Assembly: GCF_000388115.1 (NCBI RefSeq)
Contig: NZ_AQGQ01000002.1
Location: 24,154-88,153, forward strand
Direction of reading: 5' to 3'
DNA from: Aeromonas molluscorum 848
GTDB taxonomy: Bacteria; Pseudomonadota; Gammaproteobacteria; Enterobacterales; Aeromonadaceae
DNA length: 64,000 nucleotides
Shown here: in pieces, positions 1-7,623 of the stretch
Layout of the letters: every line of letters starts with the position of its first letter
How positions within the stretch are numbered: the stretch's first letter is position 1
The notes under the pieces: model-generated
The model's database searches: none
Told to the model about the DNA's origin: nothing
Seen by the model: only the letters and a program-made list of their open reading frames with translations
Made by a program: the position numbers and the translations under genes

Positions 1-294
1 CACCCGGGTGAAGTCCACCTGTCGGGTATCGATCGCGTTGATGCTGACCTGGATCTCGAGTTCGACCCGAAATTCGTGGCGTGTCCGTGGCAGGAAGAAG
101 AACAGGAACTTCTCGACCCGGGTCGACTCCTCTGCCTTGAGCACCTTGACCGCGAGCGGTTCGACCCGCAGCAGCACCTGCTCTGTCTCCTTGAGCAGGT
201 TTTGCTGCACCTTGCTGAGCGCGGCGGCAAAGGCTTGTTGCCGAGTGGAACCCTTTCCGCTCACGACCACCTGGCTGGTGAACTGGTGCTGCAT
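1..294 (-). CDS. DUF4312 family protein (TIGR03578-type), 3'-truncated by the window edge
   Basis: A leftward reading frame opens with ATG at 294 and stays open to base 1, giving about 98 residues without a stop. It starts MQHQFTSQVVVSGKG and has a helical Gln/Ala/Lys-rich middle, a short FLFFFLPRTRHEF segment and an alternating beta-like stretch after that. I assign it to DUF4312 mainly from context: in Aeromonas hydrophila and Enterococcus faecalis this small protein follows the SFCGS protein in a conserved cluster of unknown function. The start codon overlaps the stop of the upstream SFCGS gene by one base (TGATG), so the two are translationally coupled. The reaction is unknown; neighbouring cluster members in those genomes include predicted membrane proteins and sugar-acid enzymes. 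The C-terminus lies outside the window. Confidence 0.75.
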   Translation of the reverse strand, partial: MQHQFTSQVVVSGKGSTRQQAFAAALSKVQQNLLKETEQVLLRVEPLAVKVLKAEESTRVEKFLFFFLPRTRHEFRVELEIQVSINAIDTRQVDFTRV

Positions 295-659
295 CAGGCG
301 CGCCCGTGCTTCTTGGCGAAGGCTTCGATCAGCTTCTGACCCAGCTCTTCCTTGTCCATGAAACCGAAGCCGAGCACCACACAGCCATCATTGATGGCGG
401 TGACGCCCTCTTCGACGGAGCGCATGCCATAGCGGCACTTATAGCCGTATTTGGTCTGGGCCGTGATGGCGCCAGCGCCGCCGCTGCCACAGAAGGAGAT
501 GCCAAGATCCGCCTGCTCCTTGTTCATCACATCGCCAAGTTTCATGTCCGCGGCCATGCCGGGGATCACGGTGACCTCGGCCCCGGCCGCACTGGCACCG
601 GCTCCTACTTTCTGACCTTTACCGAGACGATCGCCGATCACGAGTTTGATAGCTGACAT
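294..659 (-). CDS. Glycine-rich SFCGS family protein (TIGR03577-type)
   Basis: A 121-residue soluble protein with no signal peptide. Its hallmark is SFCGSGGAG at residues 55-63, followed by Cys75 and Cys93; the rest is Gly/Ala-rich with a predicted Rossmann-like start (IKLVIGDRLGKG). This is the family originally described as the EF_0830/AHA_3911 type. Its function is unknown and it always occurs with the PRD and DUF4312 proteins seen here. The Cys in a glycine-rich turn recalls the phosphocysteine loop of PTS EIIB proteins, but that is my inference and there is no clear homology. The gene starts one base after the PRD gene's stop codon and overlaps the next gene, so it is the middle member of a tight operon. 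Confidence 0.88.
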   Translation of the reverse strand: MSAIKLVIGDRLGKGQKVGAGASAAGAEVTVIPGMAADMKLGDVMNKEQADLGISFCGSGGAGAITAQTKYGYKCRYGMRSVEEGVTAINDGCVVLGFGFMDKEELGQKLIEAFAKKHGRA

Positions 660-1016
660 TTAGTGGTCTCCTTTGACTGAGCTGAGTTCATTTTCTTTGG
701 CCACTTCGAAGTGGACAGATAACAGATGGGCTTCTTCATAGGCCAGGTTGTCTAGCCAGGCGACGACCTGTTCGGCCAGCCGCAGTGACAGGGGGGAGAT
801 CTCGTCAAACAGAGAGAGATCCACTTCCGGCAGGGCTTCGCCACTGTAAGAGCGCCACACCATGGCCTTGACGTGGGAGGCGAGCATCTGCTGCTGCACG
901 TCATTGGGTACTATTCCGCGCTCGGCGAGCAGGGGATAGATGCGGGCCAGGGTATCGGTACTCTTGCGCGCTATCTGCGGGCTGCTGGGGGTGAGGCCGT
1001 GATTACTTGCTTGCAA
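660..1016 (-). CDS. Small PRD-domain protein (TIGR03582-type), first gene of the operon
   Basis: An 118-residue protein made of a single PTS-regulation-domain-like helical bundle, with candidate phosphorylatable histidines at 48 and 102 (the latter in VHFEVAKEN). PRDs are normally phosphorylated by HPr or EII proteins and control antiterminators or activators. This one has no DNA- or RNA-binding domain, so it may act as a free-standing sensor. The frame is open further upstream, but I chose the TTG at 1016 because AGGAG (1024-1028 on the complement) lies eight bases before it and the upstream residues are low-complexity. It is followed directly by the SFCGS and DUF4312 genes. The two CRP boxes upstream suggest catabolite control. 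Confidence 0.8.
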   Translation of the reverse strand: MQASNHGLTPSSPQIARKSTDTLARIYPLLAERGIVPNDVQQQMLASHVKAMVWRSYSGEALPEVDLSLFDEISPLSLRLAEQVVAWLDNLAYEEAHLLSVHFEVAKENELSSVKGDH

Positions 1017-1179
1017 AGTCTTCTCTCCTGATGACGACGAGATGGTGACGACGAGATATGGGATTACCCTATTCCTCCCCGGGAGGGACAGGGAGGCAGG
1101 CTTTTTCCACAAGCAAATGGAAATTCGGCGTCAGCGGTGCTGAGGGAGGGATTTTCTTGACCTGGATCCGGTGATTGGG

Positions 1180-1185
1180 TGTCAA
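1180..1185 (-). promoter_or_regulatory. Candidate -35 (TTGACA) of the PRD operon
   Basis: A perfect TTGACA reads leftwards at 1185-1180. No good -10 hexamer follows at 17 bases (only GGTCAA or AGAAAAT-like sequence), which fits an activator-dependent promoter. The nearer CRP box is centred about 23 bases upstream of this element. Confidence 0.35.
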
Positions 1186-1197
1186 GGGGGCTGAGGA

Positions 1198-1213
1198 TGT
1201 GAGCAACCTCACA
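1198..1213. promoter_or_regulatory. CRP box 1 (promoter-proximal)
   Basis: TGTGA-N6-TCACA, a perfect match to both half-sites of the CRP consensus, lies between the degS terminator and the PRD operon. If transcription starts near 1144-1150, this box would be centred at about -56 to -61, the class I position. Confidence 0.75.
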
Positions 1214-1222
1214 GCTCGGTGG

Positions 1223-1236
1223 CGCAAGCGCTTGCG
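1223..1236. promoter_or_regulatory. LacI/GalR-type operator-like palindrome
   Basis: CGCAAGCGCTTGCG is a perfect 14-base palindrome with a central CG, the form used by LacI/GalR-family repressors (compare PurR, ACGCAAACGTTTGCGT). It sits between the two CRP boxes. The cognate repressor is not in the window, so the assignment rests on shape alone. Confidence 0.5.
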
Positions 1237-1253
1237 AAGCCAGGTGCAGGAAG

Positions 1254-1269
1254 TGTGACCTTGTTCACA
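1254..1269. promoter_or_regulatory. CRP box 2 (distal)
   Basis: TGTGA-CCTTGT-TCACA is a second perfect CRP half-site pair, 56 bases centre-to-centre from box 1. Two perfect sites within 72 bases are very unlikely by chance. Confidence 0.75.
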
Positions 1270-1306
1270 TCAGGGAAGGAGGGCAGTGGGGGCGTGGGAG
1301 TCAGAT

Positions 1307-1332
1307 GGCGGACGGAATGAGTCCCGTCCGCC
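1307..1332 (-). terminator. Terminator hairpin after degS
   Basis: GGCGGACGG / CCGTCCGCC is a perfect 9-bp stem with an 8-base loop, starting 13 bases after the degS stop. It has no T-run, so it may stop transcription weakly or protect the mRNA 3' end. Confidence 0.55.
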
Positions 1333-1344
1333 TCAGGGTCAGGG

Positions 1345-2469
1345 TCAGCTGGCGCTGGCCGCACTGGTGGCGTCTTGCTGGTTCTGGTAGCGCAGGTCTT
1401 CTTCTATGGTCACCGTCAGTTCGAGAGGCTTGCCGTCGCGGATCACCGAAATCTTCATCTGGGCGCCGGGTCGGCTCTCGACAATCCTATCCATGGCGGC
1501 CCGGACGCCGCTGATGGCCTCGCCATTGATCTTGAGCAGCACATCCCCTCGTTGCATACCGCCCTTGGCGGCAGGGCCGGCAGGATCCAGGCTTTCGACC
1601 ACCAGGCCACGCAGATCACCCAGGTTCATCATGCGCGCCACTATGGGATTGATCTCGACGCTGGAGATGCCGAGATAGCCACGGATGACCCGGCCATTGG
1701 CGATCAACTCGTCCATGATGCGTTTGGCCAGGCGATAGGGGATGGCGAAGCTGATACCGTAGCTCTCCTGGTTGCCGTTCAGGTGATAGGCGGCGGTGTT
1801 GATACCGACCAGGTTGCCATTGGTATTGACCAGGGCCCCCCCTGAATTGCCCTCGTTGATGGCGGCATCGGTCTGCAGCAGATCCTGACGGCCATTGCTG
1901 TCAGGCCCCATGCTGGAGAGACCGAGGCGACCCGTGGCGCTGATGATGCCCTGAGTGATGGTCTGACCGACGTTATAGGGGTTGCCGATGGCGAGCACCA
2001 CATCCCCGACGTCTGGGCGAAGATCGGGATCCTGGGGGATCACCGGCAGGTTGTCTGACTCGATATAGAGTACGGCCAAGTCGGTGAGCTTGTCGGTACC
2101 GACCAGCTCCGCGCTGTACACTCGGCCATCTTGCAGTGCGACTATGATCTGGTCCGCATCGGCGATGACATGGTAGTTGGTCAGCACATGGCCACGCTGG
2201 TTCATGATGACCCCGGAGCCCAGCCCCTGGGGCCTGAGTTCGGCTTTCTCGCCACGATTTCCGGCGAAACTGCGGGTGTAGATATTGACCACGGCAGGAC
2301 CTGCGCGGTGGGCGGCATAGGAGAAGCTCATCTCCCGGCTGTTACTGATGAGGTCGGGCAGCAGGGCGCCGCCTTTGAGGCTGGGGAAGAACAGCAGTAA
2401 TAGGGCCGCGACCATGAGGCCAAAGGCGATTGACTTACCCAAGTAGCTGATCAGAGGTGGGATTTTCAT
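1345..2469 (-). CDS. degS: DegS, inner-membrane site-1 protease of the sigma-E pathway
   Basis: A 374-residue member of the HtrA family with one N-terminal membrane anchor (about residues 13-30), a trypsin-like domain with catalytic His100, Asp130 and Ser209 (NEGNSGG), and a single PDZ domain (about 270-355). DegS senses unfolded outer-membrane-protein C-termini through its PDZ domain and makes the first cut in anti-sigma factor RseA. One PDZ and a TM anchor, rather than two PDZs and a cleavable signal, separate it from the neighbouring DegQ. It lies downstream of degQ on the same strand, as in E. coli, but a strong terminator between them suggests it has its own promoter. It is slightly longer than the E. 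coli protein (355 residues), with extra residues at the C-terminus. Confidence 0.95.
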   Translation of the reverse strand: MKIPPLISYLGKSIAFGLMVAALLLLFFPSLKGGALLPDLISNSREMSFSYAAHRAGPAVVNIYTRSFAGNRGEKAELRPQGLGSGVIMNQRGHVLTNYHVIADADQIIVALQDGRVYSAELVGTDKLTDLAVLYIESDNLPVIPQDPDLRPDVGDVVLAIGNPYNVGQTITQGIISATGRLGLSSMGPDSNGRQDLLQTDAAINEGNSGGALVNTNGNLVGINTAAYHLNGNQESYGISFAIPYRLAKRIMDELIANGRVIRGYLGISSVEINPIVARMMNLGDLRGLVVESLDPAGPAAKGGMQRGDVLLKINGEAISGVRAAMDRIVESRPGAQMKISVIRDGKPLELTVTIEEDLRYQNQQDATSAASAS

Positions 2470-2523
2470 TTCATTCTCATTGCGGCTCGCTGCCAGCAGA
2501 GAATAACACTAACGGTGAATAAA

Positions 2524-2553
2524 AATCACCCGCGACCTGAGTCGCGGGTGATT
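2524..2553 (-). terminator. Rho-independent terminator of degQ
   Basis: A 13-bp perfect stem (AATCACCCGCGAC and its complement) around a 4-base loop, followed on the leftward strand by a run of five T. It lies 31 bases past the degQ stop. Confidence 0.9.
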
Positions 2554-2584
2554 GGGGTGACGGCTCGGCTCGATCAGGACGGGA

Positions 2585-3943
2585 TCAACGGATCACCAGG
2601 TAGAGAGAGGAATCGCCGCGCTGGATGTTGAGGGCCAGTACATCCGGCTTGTTCTTCAACGCCTTGGTCAGGTCGGCGAGGGCATTCACCCGCAGCCGGT
2701 TGACCCCGATGATCACATCCCCCTTCTGCAAGCCGGTAGCGGCTGCCGGGGAGCGCGGATCTATCTCGGAGACGGCCACGCCAGCCACGGGATCCGTGGT
2801 GGTGCTCAGCTTGGCGCCTTCCAGTGCCGGATGCAGGGCGCTGGCACGCACCTCGCTGTCATCGGCCTGTTTCAGGGTAACCTTGACGCTCTCCTCTTTG
2901 CCGTCGCGCACTATGCCGAGGGTGACTTGCTTGCCGGCGCCCATGGTCGCGATTTTGGCACGCAGTTCCCCAAACGAACGTATGGCCTTGCCATCAATGC
3001 TGGAGATGATATCACCGGCCTTGATGCCAGCCTTGTCGGCTGAGGAGCCCGGCATGACCTGGTTGACGAAGGCGCCATTTTGCTTGGTGGAGCCGAAGGT
3101 CTTGGCGAGATCGGAGGTCAGTTCGGCGCCTGTGATACCCAGTTGGCCACGGCGTACCTCGCCGAACTTGATGATCTGCTCGGACAGGTCGCGCACCATG
3201 TTGGATGGAATGGCAAAGCCAATGCCAATGTTACCGCCGTTCGGACCCAAGATGGCGGTATTGATACCGATCAGCTCGCCACGCAGGTTGAGCAAGGCCC
3301 CACCTGAGTTACCCGAGTTGATGGCTGCGTCAGTCTGAATAAAGTTTTCGAAGTTCTCTATGTTCAGACCGCTCCGTCCCAGGGCGGAGACGATGCCAGA
3401 GGTGACCGTCTGACCCAGGCCGAAGGGGTTGCCGATGGCCAGGGCATAATCCCCGACTCTCAGCTCGTCGGAGTCAGCCATCTTGATGGCAGTCAGGTCA
3501 TCAGCCTTGATCTGCAGCAGAGCGATATCGGACTGCTTGTCCTCGCCAATCTTCTTGGCCGTAAACTCGCGGCCATCCTTGAGGCTGACCTTGATCTCGT
3601 CCGCCTCGTGGATGACGTGAGCATTGGTGATCACATAGCCTTTCTTGGCATCAATGATGACCCCGGAACCGAGTGCCTGGAAGGGTTGCTCGCTGACCTG
3701 TTCGTCAGGCATGTTGGGGCCGAAGAAGAAGCGGAATTGCTCGGGTAGACGCTGTCTGGTGACTTTCTTGCCAGAGACAGAGATGTTGACCACCGCAGGG
3801 GTCACCTGTTCCAGCACGGGGGCCAGACTCGGGATATCCTGGTTTCCCATCAGGGAAGGCAGTGCCGCCTGGGCAGGGGCCGCAGACATGGCGATACCGA
3901 CGCTGAGGGCTAGTACGCTGAGCAGAGAAAGAGGTTTACGCAT
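2585..3943 (-). CDS. degQ: DegQ/DegP-type periplasmic serine endopeptidase (Do family)
   Basis: A 452-residue periplasmic protease-chaperone. It has a Sec signal peptide with a likely cut after AQA (residue 26), a trypsin-like domain with His109, Asp139 and Ser213 (NSGNSGG), and two PDZ domains (about 255-345 and 360-450). It degrades or refolds misfolded envelope proteins as an oligomer. The length and lack of a long Q-linker near the start favour DegQ over DegP, as does the position before degS. I start it at the ATG at 3943 rather than an upstream in-frame start, because this start gives a clean signal peptide. GGAG lies about 13 bases before this ATG, a rather long spacing. Confidence 0.93.
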   Translation of the reverse strand: MRKPLSLLSVLALSVGIAMSAAPAQAALPSLMGNQDIPSLAPVLEQVTPAVVNISVSGKKVTRQRLPEQFRFFFGPNMPDEQVSEQPFQALGSGVIIDAKKGYVITNAHVIHEADEIKVSLKDGREFTAKKIGEDKQSDIALLQIKADDLTAIKMADSDELRVGDYALAIGNPFGLGQTVTSGIVSALGRSGLNIENFENFIQTDAAINSGNSGGALLNLRGELIGINTAILGPNGGNIGIGFAIPSNMVRDLSEQIIKFGEVRRGQLGITGAELTSDLAKTFGSTKQNGAFVNQVMPGSSADKAGIKAGDIISSIDGKAIRSFGELRAKIATMGAGKQVTLGIVRDGKEESVKVTLKQADDSEVRASALHPALEGAKLSTTTDPVAGVAVSEIDPRSPAAATGLQKGDVIIGVNRLRVNALADLTKALKNKPDVLALNIQRGDSSLYLVIR

Positions 3944-4024
3944 ATGAATAACAGCTCCCAGTTGATTGACAGTGCTTTCGCCAAGAATCTGACTACGGAT
4001 CAAGGCATTAGTTCAAAGAAAGTG

Positions 4025-4405
4025 TCAGCTGGATTGCTTCAACAGGCCTGAGGCACTGCCGGCATAGTCCCGTGGAGGCAGACCTTGGCTCTCTTCATCA
4101 GGGGCAGGCGTTTCTTCGACCTCAGATTCACGGAACAGTGGCTCCTCGGCCTTGGCCAGGAACTTGCTCTGCTCGGCCATGTGGCGGTAGAGAGTCTGGT
4201 ACTGCTCGGCCAACTGCTCCATCAGGGCGGCGCTGTCGGCAAAGTGGTTGTTGATCTGGCCTTGGTAACTTTCCATGTCCTTGCGGGCAGTGTTGAGTTC
4301 GCGCTCGAGGCGACCGGCATCACGGCTACGCACCGAGAAACGACCAATCAGGACTCCGATAATCAGGGCGGCAACGGCCAGCAGGATCCCATTTAACAGA
4401 CTCAT
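4025..4405 (-). CDS. zapG: ZapG (YhcB, DUF1043), inner-membrane envelope-coordination protein
   Basis: A 126-residue protein with one N-terminal TM helix (about 5-22), then a coiled coil (about 30-90) and an acidic, Pro-rich tail ending in a GLLKQSS-like segment. YhcB/ZapG interacts with divisome and elongasome proteins and helps link cell division to envelope synthesis. The length (E. coli 132) and layout match. It is upstream of degQ on the same strand and divergent from zapE, the same neighbourhood as in E. coli (zapE-zapG-degQ-degS). Confidence 0.9.
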   Translation of the reverse strand: MSLLNGILLAVAALIIGVLIGRFSVRSRDAGRLERELNTARKDMESYQGQINNHFADSAALMEQLAEQYQTLYRHMAEQSKFLAKAEEPLFRESEVEETPAPDEESQGLPPRDYAGSASGLLKQSS

Positions 4406-4544
4406 AGATGCTCCTTGTTACAGCTAATTCAACATGTGGATGAAGGCCCGGAATGGCCGTCAACCCTGGAGGCACTATACCGTGCGCCCCGGGGCCGTGA
4501 TACTCTTTTGTCCTCTATTCAGGGACTTGGAGACGTTTGACAGG

Positions 4545-5638
4545 ATGACCCCGCAGCAAAAATATCAGCAAGATCTGCAACGTTCTGATTTTCAGGCCGA
4601 TCCGGCCCAGGCGATGGCAGTGGCACATCTGGAGCGACTCTATCAGGATTTGTGCGCTCCCCCGACTCCGACCAGATCCCGTGGTTGGTTGGGCTGGTTG
4701 CAAAAACCGCCAGCCGTCATACCTGTTCGGGGATTATATATGTGGGGTGGTGTTGGTCGGGGCAAGACCTGGCTGATGGATATTTTTTTGATGCCTTGCC
4801 TGGTCATCGCAAGTTGCGGGTGCATTTCCACCGCTTCATGCACAGGGTACATGATGAACTCAAAGGCTTGACCGGTCAGGCCGACCCCCTCAATCTCATT
4901 GCCAGCAAGCTGGCCAGTGAGACAGACATCATCTGTTTTGATGAGTTTTTCGTCTCCGACATCACGGATGCCATGTTGCTTGGCACCCTGTTCCAGGCTC
5001 TGTTTGGCCACGGCGTCGTGTTGGTGGCGACCTCCAATATCCCCCCGAAGGATCTCTATCGCAATGGTCTGCAACGGGCACGTTTTTTGCCGGCGATAGC
5101 GCTTATCGAGCAGCACTGCGAGATCCTCAATGTCGATGGGGGAGTCGATTACCGGTTGCGGACCCTGGAGCAGGCCGAGATCTATCACCACCCCCTCGAC
5201 GGGGAAGCAAGATCCAATCTGGAGCGTTACTTCCAGCAATTGACCGGCCAGAAACAGGCATTGCCATCGGCCATAGAGGTGAATCATCGTCAGTTGCAGA
5301 CATTGGGGGCCGAGGAGGGGCTGCTCTACATTAGCTTCGAGCAACTCTGCCGCAGCGCCCGCTCCCAGGGGGATTACATCGAACTGTCACGACTATTCCA
5401 TACCGTGCTGCTGGCCGAGGTGCAGCCGATGGGGTCTTCATCCGAGGATGCGGCGCGGCGCTTCATTGCCATGGTCGACGAGTTCTATGAGCGTCACGTC
5501 AAGCTCATCATTTCGGCAGCTGTCCCCATGACGGAGCTCTATAGCGGAGGTCTGCTCAGCTTCGAGTTCAAACGTTGTCTTTCACGCCTGCAGGAGATGC
5601 AATCGCACGAATACCTTGCCAGAGTGCACCTTCCTTAG
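4545..5638 (+). pseudogene. zapE: ZapE, Z-ring-associated AAA+ ATPase, frameshifted at 4783-4789
   Basis: ZapE is a cytoplasmic AAA+ ATPase that destabilises FtsZ filaments under stress. The reading frame starts at ATG 4545 (MTPQQKYQQDL), contains the Walker A motif GGVGRGKT and reaches LMDIF at 4782, where it meets a run of seven T. In that frame it then runs out of register and stops at 4871. The rest of the family sequence (FDALPG...FHRFMHRVHDEL, Walker B CFDEFF, sensor ATSNIPP, C-terminal CLSRLQEMQS) continues in the -1 frame to 5638. One extra T would restore a 364-residue protein (E. coli 375). The reading is T TTT TTG, so either a base is missing (sequencing error or mutation) or the site slips; everything else is intact. 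Confidence 0.85.
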
Positions 5639-5727
5639 TCACAATACCCGCGCCTGCCAGTCGATGGGCATCTGCGGCAGGTAGGGTCGGGCGACATTTG
5701 CAAACTTCATGGCAGTGAAATTAGCAG

Positions 5728-5756
5728 GTGATATTTAAGGCAACTTCACTTATAAT
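5728..5756 (+). promoter_or_regulatory. rplM-rpsI promoter and leader
   Basis: A perfect -10 TATAAT (5751-5756) with a moderate -35 GTGATA (5728-5733) at 17 bases. The transcript would carry a leader of about 140 bases containing a GCTGTC/GACAGC hairpin (5775-5791). The E. coli operon is autoregulated by L13, and this long leader is a plausible target. Confidence 0.65.
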
Positions 5757-5905
5757 CGCCCGGCCCACGTTACAGCTGTCGATAAGACAGCAATACTTTA
5801 AAGCTTTACTTGTATTCGAAGGGGTACAGGTAGGCCATCGTTTGTTGTTTGTGGGAGAGCCCCCATAAGCAATTGGGTCTGTAACAGGTAATTGGGTTTA
5901 ACTTA

Positions 5906-6334
5906 ATGAAAACTTTCGTTGCCAAGCCAGAAACCGTAAAACGTGACTGGTACATTGTGGACGCAGAAGGTAAAACTCTGGGTCGTATCGCAACTGAGAT
6001 TGCTGCTCGCCTGCGTGGCAAGCACAAAGCTGAGTATACTCCGCACGTTGACACCGGTGATTACATCATCGTTGTAAACGCTGAGAAGGTGCATGTTACC
6101 GGTAAGAAATTTACCGATAAAATCTACCATTCTCACTCCGGTTTCCCGGGTGGTATCAAGTCAATCAGCTTCGACAAGCTGATCAAGCGTAAACCGGAAA
6201 TGGTAATCGAAGCTGCTATCAAAGGCATGCTGCCGAAGGGTCCTCTGGGCCGTGCCATGTTCCGTAAACTGAAAGTTTACGCAGGCGCCGAGCATGCTCA
6301 TGCTGCTCAGCAACCTCAAGTACTGGATATCTAA
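5906..6334 (+). CDS. rplM: 50S ribosomal protein L13
   Basis: A full-length 142-residue L13 beginning [20 protein letters not shown], with the conserved GRIATEIA and MLPKGPLGR segments. It binds 23S rRNA early in assembly of the large subunit. The gene leads a two-gene operon with rpsI, 15 bases apart, and its codon use is strongly biased (CGT, GGT, CTG), as expected for a ribosomal protein gene. The ATG is preceded by a TAACTTA-type weak Shine-Dalgarno, which fits translational control through the leader. Confidence 0.98.
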   Translation: MKTFVAKPETVKRDWYIVDAEGKTLGRIATEIAARLRGKHKAEYTPHVDTGDYIIVVNAEKVHVTGKKFTDKIYHSHSGFPGGIKSISFDKLIKRKPEMVIEAAIKGMLPKGPLGRAMFRKLKVYAGAEHAHAAQQPQVLDI

Positions 6335-6349
6335 TCGGGAACTGGCAAC

Positions 6350-6742
6350 ATGGCAGAAAATCAATACTACGGTACCGGCCGTCGCAAAAGCTCCACTGCT
6401 CGCGTCTTTATCAAAGCGGGTAGCGGTAAAATCGTAATCAACCAGCGCTCCTTGGAGCAGTACTTCGGTCGTCCGACTGCCCGTATGGTAGTTCGTCAGC
6501 CGCTGGAACTGGTTGAAATGACCGAGAAACTGGATCTGTACATCACCGTTAACGGTGGTGGCATCTCCGGTCAAGCTGGTGCGATCCGTCACGGTATCAC
6601 TCGTGCTCTGATGCAGTACGATGAAACCTTGCGCGGTGAACTGCGTAAAGCAGGCTTTGTTACTCGCGATGCCCGTAAGGTTGAGCGTAAGAAAGTCGGT
6701 CTGCACAAAGCTCGTAAGCGTCCGCAGTACTCCAAGCGTTAA
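6350..6742 (+). CDS. rpsI: 30S ribosomal protein S9
   Basis: A 130-residue S9 with the [15 protein letters not shown] start and the conserved C-terminal tail ending in QYSKR, whose last Arg contacts P-site tRNA in the ribosome. It is co-transcribed with rplM and followed by a strong terminator. Length and ends match the family exactly. Confidence 0.98.
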   Translation: MAENQYYGTGRRKSSTARVFIKAGSGKIVINQRSLEQYFGRPTARMVVRQPLELVEMTEKLDLYITVNGGGISGQAGAIRHGITRALMQYDETLRGELRKAGFVTRDARKVERKKVGLHKARKRPQYSKR

Positions 6743-6773
6743 TTCGCTTTTGGTACTCACTCTTTCGAGTGTT

Positions 6774-6804
6774 AAAAAAGCCTGGCAGCCGCCAGGCTTT
6801 TTTT
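6774..6804 (+). terminator. Terminator of rplM-rpsI
   Basis: GCCTGGC / GCCAGGC stem with a 4-base loop, flanked by A6 and T7, starting 31 bases after rpsI. A classic rho-independent terminator. Confidence 0.95.
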
Positions 6805-6969
6805 ATTGGTAACATTTTAATGGCCATTGCTAACCTCACGTCACAAAAGACAAAAAATTGTGTCTTTATTGTTTTTGCCCTTCGCTTCTCTTTCTTGTCA
6901 ATTTGTTATCTTTTCTTTAAAATTTCCTCGATTTTTCTGTGACAATTGTAACTCCTGCTTCCGCCACTG

Positions 6970-6998
6970 TTGTCACAGGGGAACAGGGACATTATAAG
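6970..6998 (+). promoter_or_regulatory. petABC promoter
   Basis: TTGTCA (6970-6975), 17 bases, then TATAAG (6993-6998), 32 bases before the petA start. The region upstream (6806-6960) is AT-rich and holds a small AAAGACA/TGTCTTT inverted repeat, but no recognised regulator site. Confidence 0.7.
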
Positions 6999-7030
6999 AA
7001 TGCGCCGAGTCCACATGGGAGAGTTTTTGG

Positions 7031-7621
7031 ATGAGCAATGCGCCAGTTGATACCGGCCGCCGCAGATTTCTTACCTGGTCAACGATAGCCGTTGGTGGGG
7101 TAGGGGCTGCTTTTACCGCAGTGCCGTTTATAAAATCATGGAACCCGAGTGCCAAGGCCAAGGCTGCTGGCGCTCCGGTTGAAGTCGACATTAGCAAGTT
7201 GGAGCCGGGTCAACTCATTCGTGTTGAATGGCGCGGCAAACCGGTCTGGGTGGTCAATCGTTCCAAGCAGATTCTGGATGGCCTGCCGACGCACGACAAC
7301 CTGTTGCGCGATCCAAAATCCGATGAGCCCCAACAGCCTGACTATGCCCACAACGGATACAGGTCCATCAAGCCGGAAATCTTTGTGGCTGTTGGTATCT
7401 GTACCCATTTGGGCTGCTCCCCAACCTATCTGCCAGACAGTTTCGGTGAGCAGGTTGAAGGGGTCAGCTCTGGCTTTTTCTGCCCCTGTCATGGTTCCAA
7501 ATTCGACATGGCCGGTCGCGTGTTTCAGGGGGTACCTGCCCCACTGAATCTGGTGATCCCGCCGTACCAGTATCTCAGCGACACCACCATCCTGGTCGGT
7601 GTCGATGGCAAGGAGGCCTGA
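7031..7621 (+). CDS. petA: Ubiquinol-cytochrome c reductase Rieske iron-sulfur subunit
   Basis: A 196-residue Rieske protein. A twin-arginine signal-anchor (GRRRFLTWS, residues 9-17) leads into a TM helix. The [2Fe-2S] ligands are Cys124 and His126 in CTHLGC and Cys151 and His154 in CPCHGS, with the structural disulfide cysteines at 129 and 153. It takes one electron from ubiquinol at the Qo site and passes it to cytochrome c1. It is first in petABC; the stop and the petB ATG are two bases apart. The presence of a bc1 complex separates this organism from the Enterobacteriaceae. Confidence 0.97.
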   Translation: MSNAPVDTGRRRFLTWSTIAVGGVGAAFTAVPFIKSWNPSAKAKAAGAPVEVDISKLEPGQLIRVEWRGKPVWVVNRSKQILDGLPTHDNLLRDPKSDEPQQPDYAHNGYRSIKPEIFVAVGICTHLGCSPTYLPDSFGEQVEGVSSGFFCPCHGSKFDMAGRVFQGVPAPLNLVIPPYQYLSDTTILVGVDGKEA

Positions 7622-7623
7622 CC

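Larger units (their letters stand above)
1017..1344. other. Non-coding region between degS and the PRD operon
   Basis: This 328-base stretch has no credible gene. It holds the degS terminator hairpin, two CRP boxes with a palindrome between them, a candidate -35 element, and a roughly 130-base leader before the PRD gene. The leader includes a purine/pyrimidine-biased run (1067-1100) that could fold. Confidence 0.6.

Noticed and set aside
6846..6869. AAAGACA/TGTCTTT inverted repeat upstream of petA as a regulator site
   Set aside because: The arms are only seven bases in very AT-rich DNA and match no known FNR, ArcA or CRP consensus.
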